Source of the DNA: an uncultured Pseudomonadota bacterium
Lineage (GTDB): Bacteria; Pseudomonadota; Alphaproteobacteria; RF32; CAG-239
Reading direction: 5' to 3'
Assembly: GCA_902785935.1 (NCBI GenBank)
Contig: CADAAN010000001.1
Location: forward strand, 1-57,056
Length of the DNA: 57,056 nucleotides
Both the position numbers and the translations under genes were made by a program. The notes below the pieces were generated by a model that was given only the letters and a program-made list of their open reading frames with translations, made no database searches and had not been told where the DNA came from. Of this stretch, positions 8,421 through 17,646 are shown piece by piece. Every line of letters begins with the position of its first letter. The first letter of the stretch is position 1.

Positions 8421-9095
8421 TTATTCGACTTCGGTTTCAATCAGCCTATCTAAGCTCTTTGTTTCAGTATTATCATAACCTTGCGGCTCGTTTTTTTGTT
8501 CCTTTTCGGCAGGTTGCTTGATTTTCGGCTCAGCCAGTTTTTCAAACAATTCTTTAGAACTGTTTTTATCTTTTGAAGATCTGACTTTTGATTTTTCTTT
8601 TATACCTTCAAGTGTTTCTTGAGGAATAAGACTCTTAATCGGCTCTGAAAAATCACCTGCAATTTCAAAATATTTGCTTTTTGCAAAAAACGGTGCATCG
8701 GCCTCATTCGGCAAAAGCGTCGTCAGCAAAATATGAAACAAAACAACAAGCAAAAATGCCCTCAAAGCACCGAAAATCAGACCAAGCCCCCTGTCCAAAC
8801 CGGACAATTTGCTCTTGCGTAGTTTTTTGAGCAGCTTAAAAGTTGCCAAAAACCATAAAATATAAAAGACAACAAGCAATATCAGTGCCGCCACAAATGT
8901 CGCCGTCATGGCACTTTCAACATAATTTTTGGTCAACGGCGTCAAATACGGCAACAGATAAAAAATAAATATCGAAACCAAAATCCATCCGATGATGGAA
9001 AGCACTTCTTTGACAAGCCCGCGTGCCAGCGAAATAACCATTGATAAGATTGTTAAAATGATTAAAATTACATCTAAGTTGTTGAGTTGATGCAT
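8421..9095 (-). CDS. cvpA: CvpA family membrane protein
   Basis: A 224-residue protein with about four hydrophobic segments in the first 125 residues, typical of CvpA (LDVILIILTILSMVISLARG, GLDRGLGLIFGALRAFLLV). A charged, low-complexity C-terminal tail follows (about residues 150-224). CvpA proteins were named for colicin V production and are linked to envelope function; the mechanism is unknown. It is the last gene of a seven-gene minus-strand operon and starts 17 bp after radA. Confidence 0.85.
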   Translation of the reverse strand: MHQLNNLDVILIILTILSMVISLARGLVKEVLSIIGWILVSIFIFYLLPYLTPLTKNYVESAMTATFVAALILLVVFYILWFLATFKLLKKLRKSKLSGLDRGLGLIFGALRAFLLVVLFHILLTTLLPNEADAPFFAKSKYFEIAGDFSEPIKSLIPQETLEGIKEKSKVRSSKDKNSSKELFEKLAEPKIKQPAEKEQKNEPQGYDNTETKSLDRLIETEVE

Positions 9096-9112
9096 CTTTT
9101 TTCCTCTTATTT

Positions 9113-10480
9113 TTAATTAAACCAATTGATTAAGCGATGGACATTGCCGATTTCATAACACGACATATCCGTCTGTTTTGTTTCTTTTTTAAAACTTGTC
9201 GGCACAATTGCATTTGTAAATCCGAGTTTTGCCGCCTCTTTTAAGCGAAGCGACGGCTGCGTCACCGCCCGTATTTCACCCGACAAACCAATCTCACCGA
9301 AAATCACCATATCCGATGGCAACGGCTTGTTTGAAAGCGATGAAATCACTGCCATCGCTACCGCCAAATCCGCGGCCGGCTCTGATATTTTTAAGCCGCC
9401 TGCCACATTCAAATACACATCCTGCCCGCTGAAATTATAGCCGCATCTGGCCTCTAACACGGCTAAAATCATCGATAGCCTGTTTGAATCCCAGCCGACA
9501 ACGGCGCGTTTCGGCGCAGCATAACCGCTTTGGCTCACAAGCGCCTGAATTTCAACCAAAAGAGGCCTTGAACCCTCAATCCCTGCAAAAACGCACGAAC
9601 CGGAAACATTGCCTTGTCTTTCAGCCAAAAACAACGCCGAAGGATTTTCAACCTCGACAAGCCCCTTATCCTGCATCTCAAAAACGCCGATTTCATCAGT
9701 TGCGCCATAGCGATTTTTGACCGCCCTTAAAATCCGGAAATGGTGCCCGCGTTCACCTTCAAAATAAAGCACCGTATCGACCATATGTTCCAAAATGCGC
9801 GGACCCGCAATCGCACCCTGTTTGGTCACATGCCCGACCAAAAACAGCACAAATCCCTTCTTTTTAGCCAGTTTAATAAGCTCATAGGCACACGCTCTGA
9901 CCTGAGATACACTGCCCGGCGTCGATTCCACATCTTCTAAATACATGGTTTGTATCGAATCGATAATCACGACAGATGGCTTGTTTTTTTCCAGCGTTGC
10001 AATAATGTCTTTCACCTCTGTTGTTGAGGCTAATTTAACAGGACTTTCGGCAACCCCCAAGCGTTGAGCCCGAATCCTGACCTGATCCAAAGCCTCTTCA
10101 CCTGAGATATAAAAACATTCCGGATTTCCTTGTTTTGAAGCAATACCTGCCGCAATCTGAAGCAAAAGTGTCGATTTGCCAATCCCCGGATCTCCGCCGA
10201 CCAAAATCGCTGACCCCGGAACCAAACCACCGCCCGAAACGCGATCAATCTCTTTAATACCCGTTTTCAACCGTTCATACGTTTGCGTTGTCCCGTTCAA
10301 CGATACAAATTCAATCATTGACCCTTTTTTCTTGGTATTTAAAATCGAAAAACCGGCTTGCTCAATTTTTTCTTCTTCCAAAGTATTCCATTGTCCGCAG
10401 GCATCACACTTGCCCTGCCATTTCGGATAACTTGCACCGCATTCGCGGCAAACATATTGTACACTCGGTTTTTTTGCCAT
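9113..10480 (-). CDS. radA: DNA repair protein RadA/Sms
   Basis: A 455-residue protein of full family length. In order: a four-cysteine zinc finger (YVCRECGASYPKWQGKC, then DAC), a RecA-like ATPase with Walker A GGDPGIGKST, the RadA signature KNRYG, and a C-terminal Lon-protease-like domain (LNVAGGLKISEPAADLAVAM). RadA drives branch migration during recombinational repair. It lies 4 bp after the mlaF reading frame and 17 bp before cvpA, inside the long operon. Confidence 0.95.
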   Translation of the reverse strand: MAKKPSVQYVCRECGASYPKWQGKCDACGQWNTLEEEKIEQAGFSILNTKKKGSMIEFVSLNGTTQTYERLKTGIKEIDRVSGGGLVPGSAILVGGDPGIGKSTLLLQIAAGIASKQGNPECFYISGEEALDQVRIRAQRLGVAESPVKLASTTEVKDIIATLEKNKPSVVIIDSIQTMYLEDVESTPGSVSQVRACAYELIKLAKKKGFVLFLVGHVTKQGAIAGPRILEHMVDTVLYFEGERGHHFRILRAVKNRYGATDEIGVFEMQDKGLVEVENPSALFLAERQGNVSGSCVFAGIEGSRPLLVEIQALVSQSGYAAPKRAVVGWDSNRLSMILAVLEARCGYNFSGQDVYLNVAGGLKISEPAADLAVAMAVISSLSNKPLPSDMVIFGEIGLSGEIRAVTQPSLRLKEAAKLGFTNAIVPTSFKKETKQTDMSCYEIGNVHRLINWFN

Positions 10481-10484
10481 TTTA

Positions 10485-11255
10485 TCAGACCTCTACTTTA
10501 ATCGGCCCTTGCGCACAGCCGTTGATAAACTGAACGACATACGGGTCATCTGTTTTTTCCATCTCTTTGACCGTACCCTGCCAAATAATTTTTCCCTGAT
10601 AAAGCATCGCTACTCTATCCGCAATTTTTTTGACCGAAGCCATATCATGTGTGATGGTCAGTGTTGTCGCACCCAAACCTTTGGCCGATTCAATAATCAA
10701 ATCATTAATCACATCCGCCATAATCGGATCAAGCCCCGTTGTCGGCTCATCAAAAAAGATAATCTCAGGATTTGTGATAATGGCACGTGCCAAACCGACA
10801 CGTTTTTGCATTCCTCCCGACAATTCAGACGGGTATAAATCCGCAACATCCGGGGCAAGCCCGACCTGACGCAACACGCGCACCGCCTAAACCTTTGCTA
10901 AATCGCGCGGTGTCTTTTTGTTCTCTAAAAGCGAAAAAGCCACATTTTCCCAAACGCTTAAACTGTCAAACAATGCGCCACCCTGAAAAAGCATCCCCAT
11001 CTTGGCATGCATATTTTTTTGATTAAAATTTTTACCGTCCGTCGTTTCAAGTCCGTCAATTATAATCGAACCGGAATCAGGGACAAGCAATCCTTGGATG
11101 CATTTGATAAGCACCGATTTTCCGGTACCTGAGCCACCGATGACAACAAGAGATTCGCCCTTTTTAACATCTAAATCAACACCATCCAAAACTTTTTTGC
11201 GACCAAAACTTTTTTTTAAGTTGCGAATAGAAATTTTCACATTATCCATATCCAT
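10485..11255 (-). pseudogene. mlaF: MlaF-like ABC transporter ATPase interrupted by an in-frame UAG
   Basis: The ATPase of the Mla phospholipid-transport complex, partner of the adjacent MlaE permease. Residues 1-122 hold Walker A (VIGGSGTGKSVLIK) and the Q-loop (GMLFQGGALF). The frame then meets TAG at 10889-10887 and continues in the same frame through the ABC signature (LSGGMQKRVGLARA), Walker B (EIIFFDEPTTGLDP) and the H-loop (TITHD). All motifs are intact and only one codon is wrong. This points to a recent nonsense mutation, strain polymorphism or sequencing error. UAG recoding is unlikely because 14514, 18050 and 49738 end in TAG. If real, the truncated protein would lack Walker B. Confidence 0.85.
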
Positions 11256-11270
11256 TTTTTGCCCTTCCTT

Positions 11271-12062
11271 TTACTTTGCAAAGAAAATTTCGGTAATGAT
11301 ATAGTTAAAAATCAAAATCAAAATCGAGGCTGAAACAACGGCATTCGTTGTCGCTTGACCGACACCTTGCGCACCGCCTTTTGACTGATATCCGTTGTAG
11401 CATCCCATCAACGCAATGATAAAGCCGAAAACCGCGGCTTTTGTCAGACCCGAAATAATACCGATGGCCTCAAGATGTTCAATCGTTGAATTGATATAAT
11501 TGGCCGGATTAAAACCAAGTTTATAGACACCGACGACATACCCGCCGAAAACACCGATAACATCACCAAATAAAACCAAAAGCGGCAGCACGAAAAGCCC
11601 TGCCCACAAACGCGGCGCAAAAAGGTACTTAAAGGGATTTGTCGACAATGTCACAAGTGCATCAATTTGCTCCGTCACTTTCATTGTACCGATTTCGGCC
11701 GCCATCGCCGCACCGATACGACCCGCTACCATCAAAGCCGATAAAACAGGAGCCAATTCACGTGTCACCGATATCAAAACAACATTAGCCACAGCACTTT
11801 CTGCCCCGTATTTTGAAAAACCGGAATATGTTTGAAGTGCAATCACCATACCGGCAAAGATTGTGGTTAAACCGACAACCGGTACAGAATAAAAGCCTAT
11901 TTCCAAAACCTGCTTTACAAAGTTTTTAACATAAAAAGGCGGCGTAATTGCGTGATATAAGGCTTTCAAGATAAAAAACGATAAATTTCCGAGTGAAATA
12001 ATAAATTTCAAAAGGGGCTTACCCAACGTTCTTAAAAAATTTTCAATTTGTTTTGCTATCAT
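11271..12062 (-). CDS. mlaE: MlaE-type ABC transporter permease
   Basis: A 263-residue integral membrane protein of the MlaE/YrbE family. A short N-terminal amphipathic region leads to family motifs VGLTTIFAGMVIALQTYSGF, RELAPVLSALMVAGRIGAAM and AEIGTMKVTEQIDAL. Mla systems move phospholipids between the outer and inner membrane. It is paired with the mlaF frame 15 bp downstream. No MlaD/MCE subunit is visible in the window. Confidence is high for the family and moderate for transport direction. Confidence 0.9.
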   Translation of the reverse strand: MIAKQIENFLRTLGKPLLKFIISLGNLSFFILKALYHAITPPFYVKNFVKQVLEIGFYSVPVVGLTTIFAGMVIALQTYSGFSKYGAESAVANVVLISVTRELAPVLSALMVAGRIGAAMAAEIGTMKVTEQIDALVTLSTNPFKYLFAPRLWAGLFVLPLLVLFGDVIGVFGGYVVGVYKLGFNPANYINSTIEHLEAIGIISGLTKAAVFGFIIALMGCYNGYQSKGGAQGVGQATTNAVVSASILILIFNYIITEIFFAK

Positions 12063-12092
12063 AACCTTTTTCCCGTTTCATTTTTTTCAAGT

Positions 12093-12530
12093 TTATGCGT
12101 TTTGTCTTTCTTCTTCAAGTACGGCATTTAATTTGACCACAACCTTATCAGGCGCTGAAGCCTCTAAAAGATTGAGCAGTATGCATTCAACCTCAACACC
12201 TTGCTCTTTAAAAAAAGTTTTTTCAGGCATGCGCTCGATTTTTTCATTTTTCGGTGCCGCTACAACAAGCTTAATGATTGTTTGTTCCTTAAAATCTTTT
12301 TGAATAAGACCAATTCCGCGCACTTCTATAACACCTTTAATGTTTTCAGGTGCCTTGGCCAATAGCATACCGTTTTTTGCTTCAAGATTTGTTCTGTCAT
12401 CTGCGACAAGCATCGCCCCTTTGTTTTCAATCAGGCGTAATGCCAAATCAGATTTTCCGGCACCCGACGGTCCGACAATTAAGACCCCTGCCCCGTTGAT
12501 ATCAAGAGATGTCGCATGAATATTATTCAA
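12093..12530 (-). CDS. hprK: HPr kinase/phosphorylase C-terminal-domain protein (short alphaproteobacterial form)
   Basis: A 145-residue protein equal to the catalytic domain of HprK. Walker A is GPSGAGKSDLALRL, followed by LVADDR and the capping segment VRGIGLI. Alphaproteobacteria often have this short form, which phosphorylates HPr of the nitrogen-type PTS and links carbon state to regulation. The start is a TTG preceded by AGAGG. It lies 3 bp after tsaE, so the two are probably coupled. Confidence 0.85.
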   Translation of the reverse strand: MNNIHATSLDINGAGVLIVGPSGAGKSDLALRLIENKGAMLVADDRTNLEAKNGMLLAKAPENIKGVIEVRGIGLIQKDFKEQTIIKLVVAAPKNEKIERMPEKTFFKEQGVEVECILLNLLEASAPDKVVVKLNAVLEEERQNA

Positions 12531-12533
12531 ATT

Positions 12534-13010
12534 TCAAACCTCTTCAAATATACCAAGTTTTTTAAGCCGCGATTCTTTTTCATCAGAATTTGTTTCAACC
12601 TCGAACAAACGCGCCCCGTCGCTCATAACCTCAACGTGAACTTTGAAAACGTCACGCGGCAGGTACGGCCCCATTTTTTCAGGCCATTCAATCAGTGTAA
12701 CAGCGCCGAAAAGAGCTTCTTCAATATTAAGCTCCCAAATTTCTTCTTGAGATTTCAAGCGATACAGGTCATAGTGATAAATTTCAAAATCACCCGCGTC
12801 ATAGGTCTGCACAAGCGTAAACGTCGGGCTCGGCACTTCTTTAGCCTTTGTCAATTTTTGAATAAAGGCGCGTGCAAAAACAGACTTTCCGGCACCGAGT
12901 GTCCCGAAAAGCGCATACGTATCGCCGATGCCGCTGATTTCGGCCAGCGCTTTTGCCAAATCTTGCGTTTGCTCTTGATTAAAGCACTTTTTTTTGAAGA
13001 CTTTACTCAT
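12534..13010 (-). CDS. tsaE: tRNA threonylcarbamoyladenosine biosynthesis ATPase TsaE
   Basis: A 158-residue P-loop protein with Walker A FGTLGAGKSVFARAF, a switch segment VPSPTFTLVQTY, and the family motif LIEWPEKMGPYLP. TsaE is the ATPase of the complex that installs t6A37 on ANN-decoding tRNAs. The Sua5-type synthase for the same pathway is encoded at 18055. The gene begins 2 bp after the stop of the SNase-like gene. Confidence 0.92.
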   Translation of the reverse strand: MSKVFKKKCFNQEQTQDLAKALAEISGIGDTYALFGTLGAGKSVFARAFIQKLTKAKEVPSPTFTLVQTYDAGDFEIYHYDLYRLKSQEEIWELNIEEALFGAVTLIEWPEKMGPYLPRDVFKVHVEVMSDGARLFEVETNSDEKESRLKKLGIFEEV

Positions 13011-13012
13011 TT

Positions 13013-14053
13013 TTAATGCCCGAACAGACCGATTTTAGGCTGTTTTTTCCTAATCACTTTAACATTTTGCTGGCGCGCCTGAATTTTTTTCCAATCCCAA
13101 GGTTTATAAAACTGACCCTGCCAAAGTCCGCGTCGGTTTTGCTGAGCCTGATATTCATAAGGTAAATAAGCGCCCGTATATTTTGTATATGCCACGGCCC
13201 AACCGGCGTTGACGAGTGCAGCACCCAAATCATATGGCCCGTAAGAACATGTCCCGACCATATTGCCCCTTGTATCTTGCTGAATGATGTGACACTCAAG
13301 CTCTGCATTTTCAATCCAGTTTTTGAGCCAAACAGCGGCTTGTCTGCCGCAATTGTAGGATTTACCCGTCGCATCGGCGCAAGTCTGGCTGATTTCAGGC
13401 GCCGCAACACCGAAAAGCTTAAAATACCGTCCTCTGATTTCAAGCATATCACCGCTCAAAACACGAGCCGAGGCATAAATCACGGGAAAATCATTCGGGT
13501 TAAACGGACGATCTTCGGTTTTTTGTTGCTCCGGCATAATCGCAGACACAACCTGATCAATCAGGCCTTTTTTAGGCTCGTCCTTCGGCATTTCATTCTC
13601 AAGCGTCTTTTCGGCTTCGACCTTATAGTCATCAAACAATTCCGGACTTGCATTTGAATTTTCGATAGTGATGGCTTCAGAAGGCTGCTCAACTTCTTGC
13701 ACCTCAAGCGGTTTTTCTTGTTTGATATCCGGCGCTAAAAGCGGCTGGCTTGCAACCTGATCACGGCCGATAAAGCGCGAAACGGCATCTGCCACGCCTG
13801 AAATCCCGTTGTTAAACATCCCTAGAGTATACATCATAAAAAGCCCGACACCCGCCATAATCAAAAGCGAAGGCATACAGCCTAAACCTCTGAGCAACAT
13901 ACGCGCAAAGAAAAACAAAATAAAAGCGATAATCAACAAGCCGATAAAACTCATTGCCTGAATAAAAAGACTGGAACTCTGCGTGCCGGAACTGCCGCCG
14001 TAAATCAAAATAAGCAACCCCGAGAGCAAAGCGATTTTTTTTATCCAGAACAT
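13013..14053 (-). CDS. Membrane-anchored thermonuclease-like (SNase) domain protein
   Basis: A 346-residue protein. Residues 1-90 hold about three hydrophobic segments. An acidic/proline-rich linker follows. The SNase-like domain spans about 190-320 (IYASARVLSGDMLEIRGRY, FGVAAPEISQTC, GWAVAYTKY, YQAQQNRRGLW). Compared with staphylococcal nuclease, the first catalytic arginine appears as lysine (YFKLFG), the glutamate is kept (PEIS), and the second arginine position reads DTRGN rather than D-x-x-G-R. Nuclease activity is therefore doubtful. It is the first gene of the seven-gene operon. Confidence 0.75.
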   Translation of the reverse strand: MFWIKKIALLSGLLILIYGGSSGTQSSSLFIQAMSFIGLLIIAFILFFFARMLLRGLGCMPSLLIMAGVGLFMMYTLGMFNNGISGVADAVSRFIGRDQVASQPLLAPDIKQEKPLEVQEVEQPSEAITIENSNASPELFDDYKVEAEKTLENEMPKDEPKKGLIDQVVSAIMPEQQKTEDRPFNPNDFPVIYASARVLSGDMLEIRGRYFKLFGVAAPEISQTCADATGKSYNCGRQAAVWLKNWIENAELECHIIQQDTRGNMVGTCSYGPYDLGAALVNAGWAVAYTKYTGAYLPYEYQAQQNRRGLWQGQFYKPWDWKKIQARQQNVKVIRKKQPKIGLFGH

Positions 14054-14137
14054 TTTTATCCCTCTTATTATTGATAAAATTTAAGCGTATTAGAACACAT
14101 AAATCATCCGAATGCAAATATTTTTTTTATAATTTTC

Positions 14138-14166
14138 TTGACAAAAGTCCTTTATCATGCTAGTAT
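14138..14166 (+). promoter_or_regulatory. Predicted sigma-70-type promoter for the 14296 gene
   Basis: TTGACA (14138-14143), a 17-bp spacer ending in TGC (extended -10) and TAGTAT (14161-14166). The predicted transcript starts near 14173, giving a leader of about 120 nt. The same TTGACA-17-TGC-TA pattern is found before the other orphan units. No gene was called in 14173-14295; a 33-codon frame from 14182 has no ribosome site. Confidence 0.6.
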
Positions 14167-14295
14167 TATTTACGATAAGATATGGATTATGTAGAGTTTG
14201 TGTTGATTATAAGGATTAAAGTTTTTTCCTTAAGTGTGTTTCTTATCCACCCTAAAGGATTTTTACTTGAAATAAATAAATAAATAAAAAAATAT

Positions 14296-14514
14296 ATGGT
14301 TATTTTTTGGATCTGCTTGTTCGTCGTGCTTGCGATCAAGCATAGCGTCGTTGAGGCGTTAATGGGCACAATCGGGTGTGCCATCATGTTCTACGGAATA
14401 TGCTGGCTCGGTCCGATTCTTCTTCCCATCGCATGGGAAATTATAGCTCCGTGGTTTCCGCTGATTTTTATCATCGGCGCCGCAATAATTGCATTGCGGG
14501 CTATATTCAGATAG
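14296..14514 (+). CDS. Small hydrophobic protein of unknown function
   Basis: A 72-residue protein made almost wholly of hydrophobic stretches (MVIFWICLFVVLAIKHSVVE, then GICWLGPILLPIAWEIIAPW and IIGAAIIALRAIF), predicted as two or three membrane helices. I do not recognise a family. Support for a real gene is an upstream promoter and a strong terminator 12 bp after the stop. There is no visible Shine-Dalgarno sequence; an in-frame stop at 14281 and a TAAA tetranucleotide tract sit directly before the ATG. Codon use is more G/C-ending than in neighbours. Confidence 0.6.
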   Translation: MVIFWICLFVVLAIKHSVVEALMGTIGCAIMFYGICWLGPILLPIAWEIIAPWFPLIFIIGAAIIALRAIFR

Positions 14515-14525
14515 ATAAGAAAATT

Positions 14526-14558
14526 GTTCCGCCACTTTCAAGTGACGGAACTTTTTTT
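14526..14558 (+). terminator. Intrinsic terminator after the 14296 gene
   Basis: Stem GTTCCG-c-CACTT with AAGTG-a-CGGAAC and a two-base loop, followed by seven T (14552-14558) on the plus strand. The U-tract direction fits the small membrane-protein gene rather than pepA. Confidence 0.85.
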
Positions 14559-14577
14559 ATGGATGAACACAAAGCGC

Positions 14578-16020
14578 CTAAAGATTTTTCATGAGTTCTG
14601 CAAAAAGCTTAACACCGAAACCCGTCGCACCTTTCGGGGTTAAGGGTTTGCCTTTTGTTTCTTTATCCATGCCGGCAATATCAAGGTGCGCCCAAGATGT
14701 GCCTTTTTTGATAAAACGCTCTAAAAAACATGCGGCGGTAATAGAACCGGCATTGCGCGACTCGCTGATATTTTTCATATCCGCAATTTCAGAATCCATC
14801 ATTTTATTATAGGCACTTGTCAGCGGCAATTGCCAAACCTCTTCGCCAGAGGCAAAACCCGCTTTTTTAACATCATCAATCAATTTTTGCGAATTGCCCA
14901 TCACACCTGCCATTTCGGTACCGAGCGCCACCATAATCGCGCCTGTTAAGGTCGCAATATCAATCACTTTTTTGACGCGATATTCTGATTGAATGTACCA
15001 CAACAAATCTGCCAAAACAAGGCGTCCTTCAGCATCTGTATTTAAAATTTCAACTGTCTGTCCGGACATAGATGCCACAACATCGCCCGGGCGTATGGCA
15101 CTGCCTGAAGGCATATTTTCAACCAAACCCACAACACCGACAACGTTAATCGGCAACTTTTGAAGCGCCGCAACCTTTAATGCACCGACGACAGCCGCTG
15201 CGCCTGCCATATCTTGTTTCATATCCCACATACCGTTTCCGGGTTTTAAGGATATACCGCCGGCATCAAAAGTAACGCCCTTGCCGACAAGACCTAAATC
15301 AATATCTGATTTTTCTTTATTGCCAAGCCATTTAATAACGACAACACGCGGTTTATTTTCAGACCCCTGAGCAACGGCAAGTGCTAAGTTAAAGCCACAA
15401 GATTTCATCCGTTTTTCATCTAAAACTTCTACATCCAAGCCAAGATAACTCAATCGTTTGATATCATCAGACATTATTTCAGGTGTCATATTATTAGCCG
15501 GCTCATTGGTTAAATCTCTGGCATAGCGCACACCGTTTGCAAGTGCCGCATATGGAACATATTTTTTGGCTGATAAATCAAGGTGTTTTGCCTTAAAAAT
15601 AACTGTTTCCAATTTTGCAAAATCTTTATCTTCACGCTTTGTCAGGTATTTATCAAACGAATATGAGCCGAGTTCGATGCCGAGCGCCATTTGATAAACG
15701 CCTTCTTCTTTCAGATTTTGAGGGACAATAATGGCAACAGAGGCTTCATTCTTGATGTGTTTATACATTTTACCGCCCGTTAACGTCAAATCTTTTTGCG
15801 CATGATCAAAAATCACAATAAAAATCGGGCGATGCGGACTTTCAAAAGAAACAACGTCTCCTGATTTGACCTCTTTTTTGCGGCAGATGTGAAGCGCGAT
15901 TTTTGCCTCTTCATCCGAAAGTGATGCCTCTAAAGTTTGTTTTAAGGTTTTAAGCTCGGATAAAATGACGACAGGTGTACCGCTTGTCAATCTTTTGTTT
16001 TCAAAAACATATTCGGTCAT
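14578..16020 (-). CDS. pepA: Cytosol (leucyl) aminopeptidase, family M17
   Basis: A 480-residue two-domain M17 aminopeptidase that removes N-terminal residues using two metal ions. The catalytic half shows VGKGVTFDAGGISLKP (metal-binding lysine and aspartate), DMAGAAAVVGAL, and the signature NTDAEGRLVLADLLWY. Length is close to the E. coli enzyme (503). It is monocistronic on the minus strand and divergent from the HNH-like gene, with about 140 bp between starts. Confidence 0.93.
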   Translation of the reverse strand: MTEYVFENKRLTSGTPVVILSELKTLKQTLEASLSDEEAKIALHICRKKEVKSGDVVSFESPHRPIFIVIFDHAQKDLTLTGGKMYKHIKNEASVAIIVPQNLKEEGVYQMALGIELGSYSFDKYLTKREDKDFAKLETVIFKAKHLDLSAKKYVPYAALANGVRYARDLTNEPANNMTPEIMSDDIKRLSYLGLDVEVLDEKRMKSCGFNLALAVAQGSENKPRVVVIKWLGNKEKSDIDLGLVGKGVTFDAGGISLKPGNGMWDMKQDMAGAAAVVGALKVAALQKLPINVVGVVGLVENMPSGSAIRPGDVVASMSGQTVEILNTDAEGRLVLADLLWYIQSEYRVKKVIDIATLTGAIMVALGTEMAGVMGNSQKLIDDVKKAGFASGEEVWQLPLTSAYNKMMDSEIADMKNISESRNAGSITAACFLERFIKKGTSWAHLDIAGMDKETKGKPLTPKGATGFGVKLFAELMKNL

Positions 16021-16158
16021 ATTTATTTCTCCTTTTCTTAGATTTAAAACACTTTAGCACCATTTTATAAAAAATATATTACTTATTGATAAAAAATTCT
16101 TGCATTATTAATCATTTTATTTTATATTTTTGACAAAATGATAGCAAGGTTTTTTTAA

Positions 16159-17646
16159 ATGTCAGAAGATAAGACAGAAATCGAGGTTAAATATGATGAT
16201 GCCGTCGCGGATGCGATTGCTCAAAATCCTTTTTTGTCCGTGATTTATCAAAAAAAAGGTTTTGTTGAAAAATTTCACGCATTTGATTATGAAAACCAAA
16301 TCAAAGCCTATCAAACGCTTGTCAAATTGGCTTCGGATTCTAATGAAAACAAGCAAAGCCGGAATGATGCATTTTATAAGCTTGAACGCATTATGGAAAG
16401 CATCGGCCTTTATATGGTTGAACAACAGAATTGTTATTTAAGCAAAGATGAACGCTTGATTATCCGTATGGATTTTTACGGTTCCATTGACCGTATACAA
16501 GCCGGTGAGCGCAAGCGAAAATTAAGTGCGCCTTATCTTGAATTGATGAATAAGCCTTGCAGAAAACGTCCGAAGATGAGGGATTATGATTTTAAATCTT
16601 CTCCCGTTTGGCCTCTTTTTGCAAGATTTAAAAGTTTCCGCAAGATTGAAAACAACTTAAAGCGCTATCTTGTCAAAAACAAAATAAGTCCTGAAATTTT
16701 GAGTATAATGAATGTGCGCGATTTTTCGGATTTAATCGTTCATGCTTTTCAAACCGACGATTCGCAAATGAAGATTGAGTTTCAAAAGCCTACAACCGTG
16801 CGCAAAAAATTTGTGATGGATTTGGCTGCAAATCACGGCGACGAGATTGAAAAGATTTTGGCCTCCAAGGGGTACGACAAACGCTATATCGCATCAATGC
16901 TTAATGCGATGAAGTGTTTCGGCGCCACAAAAACAGAAAAACTTGTCATTACGGAAACACATTTTACGCAAAGGGCGTTAAATGAATTAAAAAAACACGG
17001 TATTGAATGCAAAGGGTACAAAAAAGATGACCCCATTCCCCAAGAGCTGATTAATCGCTTAATCGCTGAAGGCCACGGTATTTGGATTGCGGCATATGAT
17101 GAAAACGGACAGCGGCTGAAAAGCTGTGATTTTCCGTCATTTGAGGTACATCACAAGCACGCCGTAAGCACAAGCGGTGATTTGTTCAATACGGCAGCTA
17201 TCAATTATAAAGACAATTTATGCCTTGTCTTGACGGATATTCACACACACGTTTTGCATGGAATGGATATTATTGTTGACGACAAACGCGACGCATATTC
17301 AAGACGGACGGAATTTTTTGATGAAGATGTGGCTTTTATGGCCGGTTTTGAACCCAATGACAAAATTTATATTTCATATGCCAACACCTCATCACGCAGA
17401 AAAAAAGACAAGGAAGACAGCCTTATTCATGTACTTTATGATGAATGCATGGCAAAACTTTATGAAAACCAAAATGCTTATGAAATGCGGCATAAAACAC
17501 CTAAACAAAGCAAAAAATCTTTTGATGTGGATGCTGTTGTCAAAATGGTTAATCAAACGTATGAGAAAAAACCGGTCACACGTCAAAATCTTTCCGTCAG
17601 ACATTATGCGCTCGTTAAAGAAATTAAGGGCAGAAGACAACGATGA
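16159..17646 (+). CDS. Uncharacterised protein with an HNH/NHN-like motif
   Basis: A 495-residue protein I do not recognise as a whole. Residues 328-370 resemble a zinc-knuckle-free HNH nuclease core: FEVHHKHAV (His331-His332), an Asn (KDNLCLVLT, N353), and H-x-H-x-x-L-H (His362, 364, 367). The N-terminal 300 residues are charged and helical with no clear domain. No signal peptide is seen. The stop overlaps the start of a SUKH-like gene by 4 bp, a pairing typical of nuclease effectors and immunity proteins, so an effector role is possible but unproven. It could also be a housekeeping or mobile-element nuclease. The start is 12 bp after AGCAAGG. Confidence 0.6.
   Translation: MSEDKTEIEVKYDDAVADAIAQNPFLSVIYQKKGFVEKFHAFDYENQIKAYQTLVKLASDSNENKQSRNDAFYKLERIMESIGLYMVEQQNCYLSKDERLIIRMDFYGSIDRIQAGERKRKLSAPYLELMNKPCRKRPKMRDYDFKSSPVWPLFARFKSFRKIENNLKRYLVKNKISPEILSIMNVRDFSDLIVHAFQTDDSQMKIEFQKPTTVRKKFVMDLAANHGDEIEKILASKGYDKRYIASMLNAMKCFGATKTEKLVITETHFTQRALNELKKHGIECKGYKKDDPIPQELINRLIAEGHGIWIAAYDENGQRLKSCDFPSFEVHHKHAVSTSGDLFNTAAINYKDNLCLVLTDIHTHVLHGMDIIVDDKRDAYSRRTEFFDEDVAFMAGFEPNDKIYISYANTSSRRKKDKEDSLIHVLYDECMAKLYENQNAYEMRHKTPKQSKKSFDVDAVVKMVNQTYEKKPVTRQNLSVRHYALVKEIKGRRQR

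Noticed and set aside
10887-10889. UAG recoded as a sense codon in this organism
   Set aside because: At least three genes (ending 14514, 18050 and 49738) use TAG as their natural stop, and no other gene shows an internal TAG.
14182-14283. A 33-codon ORF after the 14138 promoter
   Set aside because: No ribosome site and no recognisable features; it could be chance in a leader region.
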